Assembly: GCA_004294195.1 (NCBI GenBank)
Contig: REAQ01000212.1
Span: 1 to 6,379 of the forward strand
From: Sphingobacteriales bacterium
GTDB lineage: Bacteria; Bacteroidota; Bacteroidia; Chitinophagales; Chitinophagaceae
Direction: 5' to 3'
DNA: 6,379 nt
The notes under the pieces were generated by a model that was not told the DNA's origin, made no database searches, and saw nothing but the letters and a program-made list of their open reading frames with translations. Both the position numbers and the translations under genes were made by a program. The stretch's first letter is position 1, and each line of letters opens with the position of its first letter. Of the stretch, positions 5,580 through 6,379 are shown piece by piece.

Positions 5580-6379
5580 CTTACTTGATCTAATTAACTC
5601 CAGAAAGTCATCAAACAAATACCTGCTATCAAACGGTCCGGGGGTTGACTCCGGATGATACTGCACGGAGAATGCTGGTTTGTCTTTGCGGCGGATCCCT
5701 TCAATGGATTCATCGTTGAGGTTCACATGGGTGATCTCGATGTGCTCCGCTTTACGAACGGCATCAGGATCCACACCAAAACCGTGATTCTGGGTCGTGA
5801 TCTCGCAAAGACCAGTGATGATATTGCGCACAGGGTGGTTTAGCCCACGATGTCCATGATGCATTTTAAAGGTGGGTATGCCACTCGCCAACGCCAGGAG
5901 TTGATGACCCAGGCAAAGGCCGAAGACGGGCTCATTGGTGTCTATAACGCGTTTAACGGTATCGATGGCGTAGTCCATGGCTGCGGGATCACCTGGGCCA
6001 TTGGAAATAAAGAAACCATCGGGATTAAATTGTTCTAATTCTTCGAGGCTTGTCTTGGCAGGATGTACGCGTACATAGGCACCGCGGTCTGCCAGACACT
6101 GTATAATATTTTTCTTCACGCCATAGTCCAGCACTGCAATACGGATGGGTGCATTGGGGTCACCCAAATGATACACTTCCTTTGTAGACACATGTGAGGC
6201 CAGTTCCAGTCCGCCCATTGACGGAACGGCGGCCAATGTAGCTTTCAGCGCCTCCACATCCGTTGTCTCCGAAGAGATGATACAGTTCATCGCACCCTTA
6301 GTACGAACTGCCGTAACGAGTGCACGCGTATCCACATCTTCAATGGCAACGATGTTCTGCTCTTCCAGGTATTTCTGCA
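5574..6379 (-). CDS. carA: carbamoyl phosphate synthetase small (glutaminase) subunit, N-terminus cut by the window edge
   Basis: CarA hydrolyses glutamine and passes ammonia to CarB for carbamoyl phosphate, feeding arginine and pyrimidine synthesis in the cytosol. The frame stays open to the right edge: 267 complete codons are readable, beginning QKYLEEQNIVAIEDVDTRAL, the end of the CarA N-terminal domain (VAIxxVDTRAL, then GAMNCII). A GTG inside VDTRAL is therefore not the start; roughly the first 100 residues lie outside. The class I glutamine amidotransferase domain follows: IAVLDYGVKKNI, FFISNGPGDP, the nucleophile Cys in GLCLGHQ (codon 5913-5915), MHHGHRGLNHPV, TTQNHGF, and SVQYHPES with catalytic His (5655-5657) and Glu (5649-5651). 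The triad is complete, so the enzyme looks active. It converges on the M16 gene, and carB is not in view. Its Asn-stop end lies in the arm of the palindrome. Confidence 0.97.
   Translation of the reverse strand, partial: QKYLEEQNIVAIEDVDTRALVTAVRTKGAMNCIISSETTDVEALKATLAAVPSMGGLELASHVSTKEVYHLGDPNAPIRIAVLDYGVKKNIIQCLADRGAYVRVHPAKTSLEELEQFNPDGFFISNGPGDPAAMDYAIDTVKRVIDTNEPVFGLCLGHQLLALASGIPTFKMHHGHRGLNHPVRNIITGLCEITTQNHGFGVDPDAVRKAEHIEITHVNLNDESIEGIRRKDKPAFSVQYHPESTPGPFDSRYLFDDFLELIRSSKN

Noticed and set aside
5655..6038. Two plus-strand open frames of 62 codons each within carA
   Set aside because: Both are antisense to conserved CarA motifs (GLCLGHQ, YHPES region), short and without family resemblance.
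6333..6335. GTG as the start codon of carA
   Set aside because: The frame continues upstream to the window edge with conserved CarA residues (VAIEDVDTRAL), so this codon is an internal valine.

Overview
The window looks like chromosomal DNA of a Bacteroidota bacterium, most likely of the Chitinophagaceae type. Signal peptides end in the Ala-Gln junction typical of that group, one lipoprotein carries a Lys-Asp-Asp surface-export signature right after its lipid cysteine, start codons have no Shine-Dalgarno sequence, and the AroQ, CarA and two-domain M16 peptidase sequences fit that phylum. The taxonomic call is inference from protein style, not from a marker gene.

Layout, left to right: the last 35 codons of a probable VOC/glyoxalase-fold protein (+, ends 110); a convergent pair of minus-strand envelope genes, a 277-residue surface lipoprotein of unknown function (208-1041) preceded by a secreted protein with MORN/YwqK-like repeats (1092-1796); a gene-poor stretch (1797-2154) holding a doubtful 55-codon reading frame and a long inverted repeat; aroQ, 3-dehydroquinate dehydratase (minus, 2155-2583); a divergent, complete periplasmic M16 zinc metallopeptidase (+, 2624-5419); and, convergent with it, the C-terminal three quarters of carA, the small subunit of carbamoyl phosphate synthetase (minus, 5574 to the right edge). 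AroQ and CarA are housekeeping enzymes of aromatic and of arginine/pyrimidine biosynthesis. No pathway link joins them to the peptidase or the envelope proteins, and nothing here looks like a defence or mobile cluster.

The most unusual content is not in the genes but at their 3' ends. Three gene-end regions each hold an array of degenerate 7- or 8-base units that folds back on itself as inverted repeats: GCTANTA heptamers at 169-210, NCATTCAG octamers at 2056-2174, and GGYAATGC octamers flanking a GC-rich core at 5411-5579. The unit differs at every site, but the architecture is the same, and each array runs into a stop codon. A fourth, smaller inverted repeat spans the stop codon of the VOC gene. 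They may act as bidirectional transcription ends between converging genes, and their shared build is the observation most worth following up.
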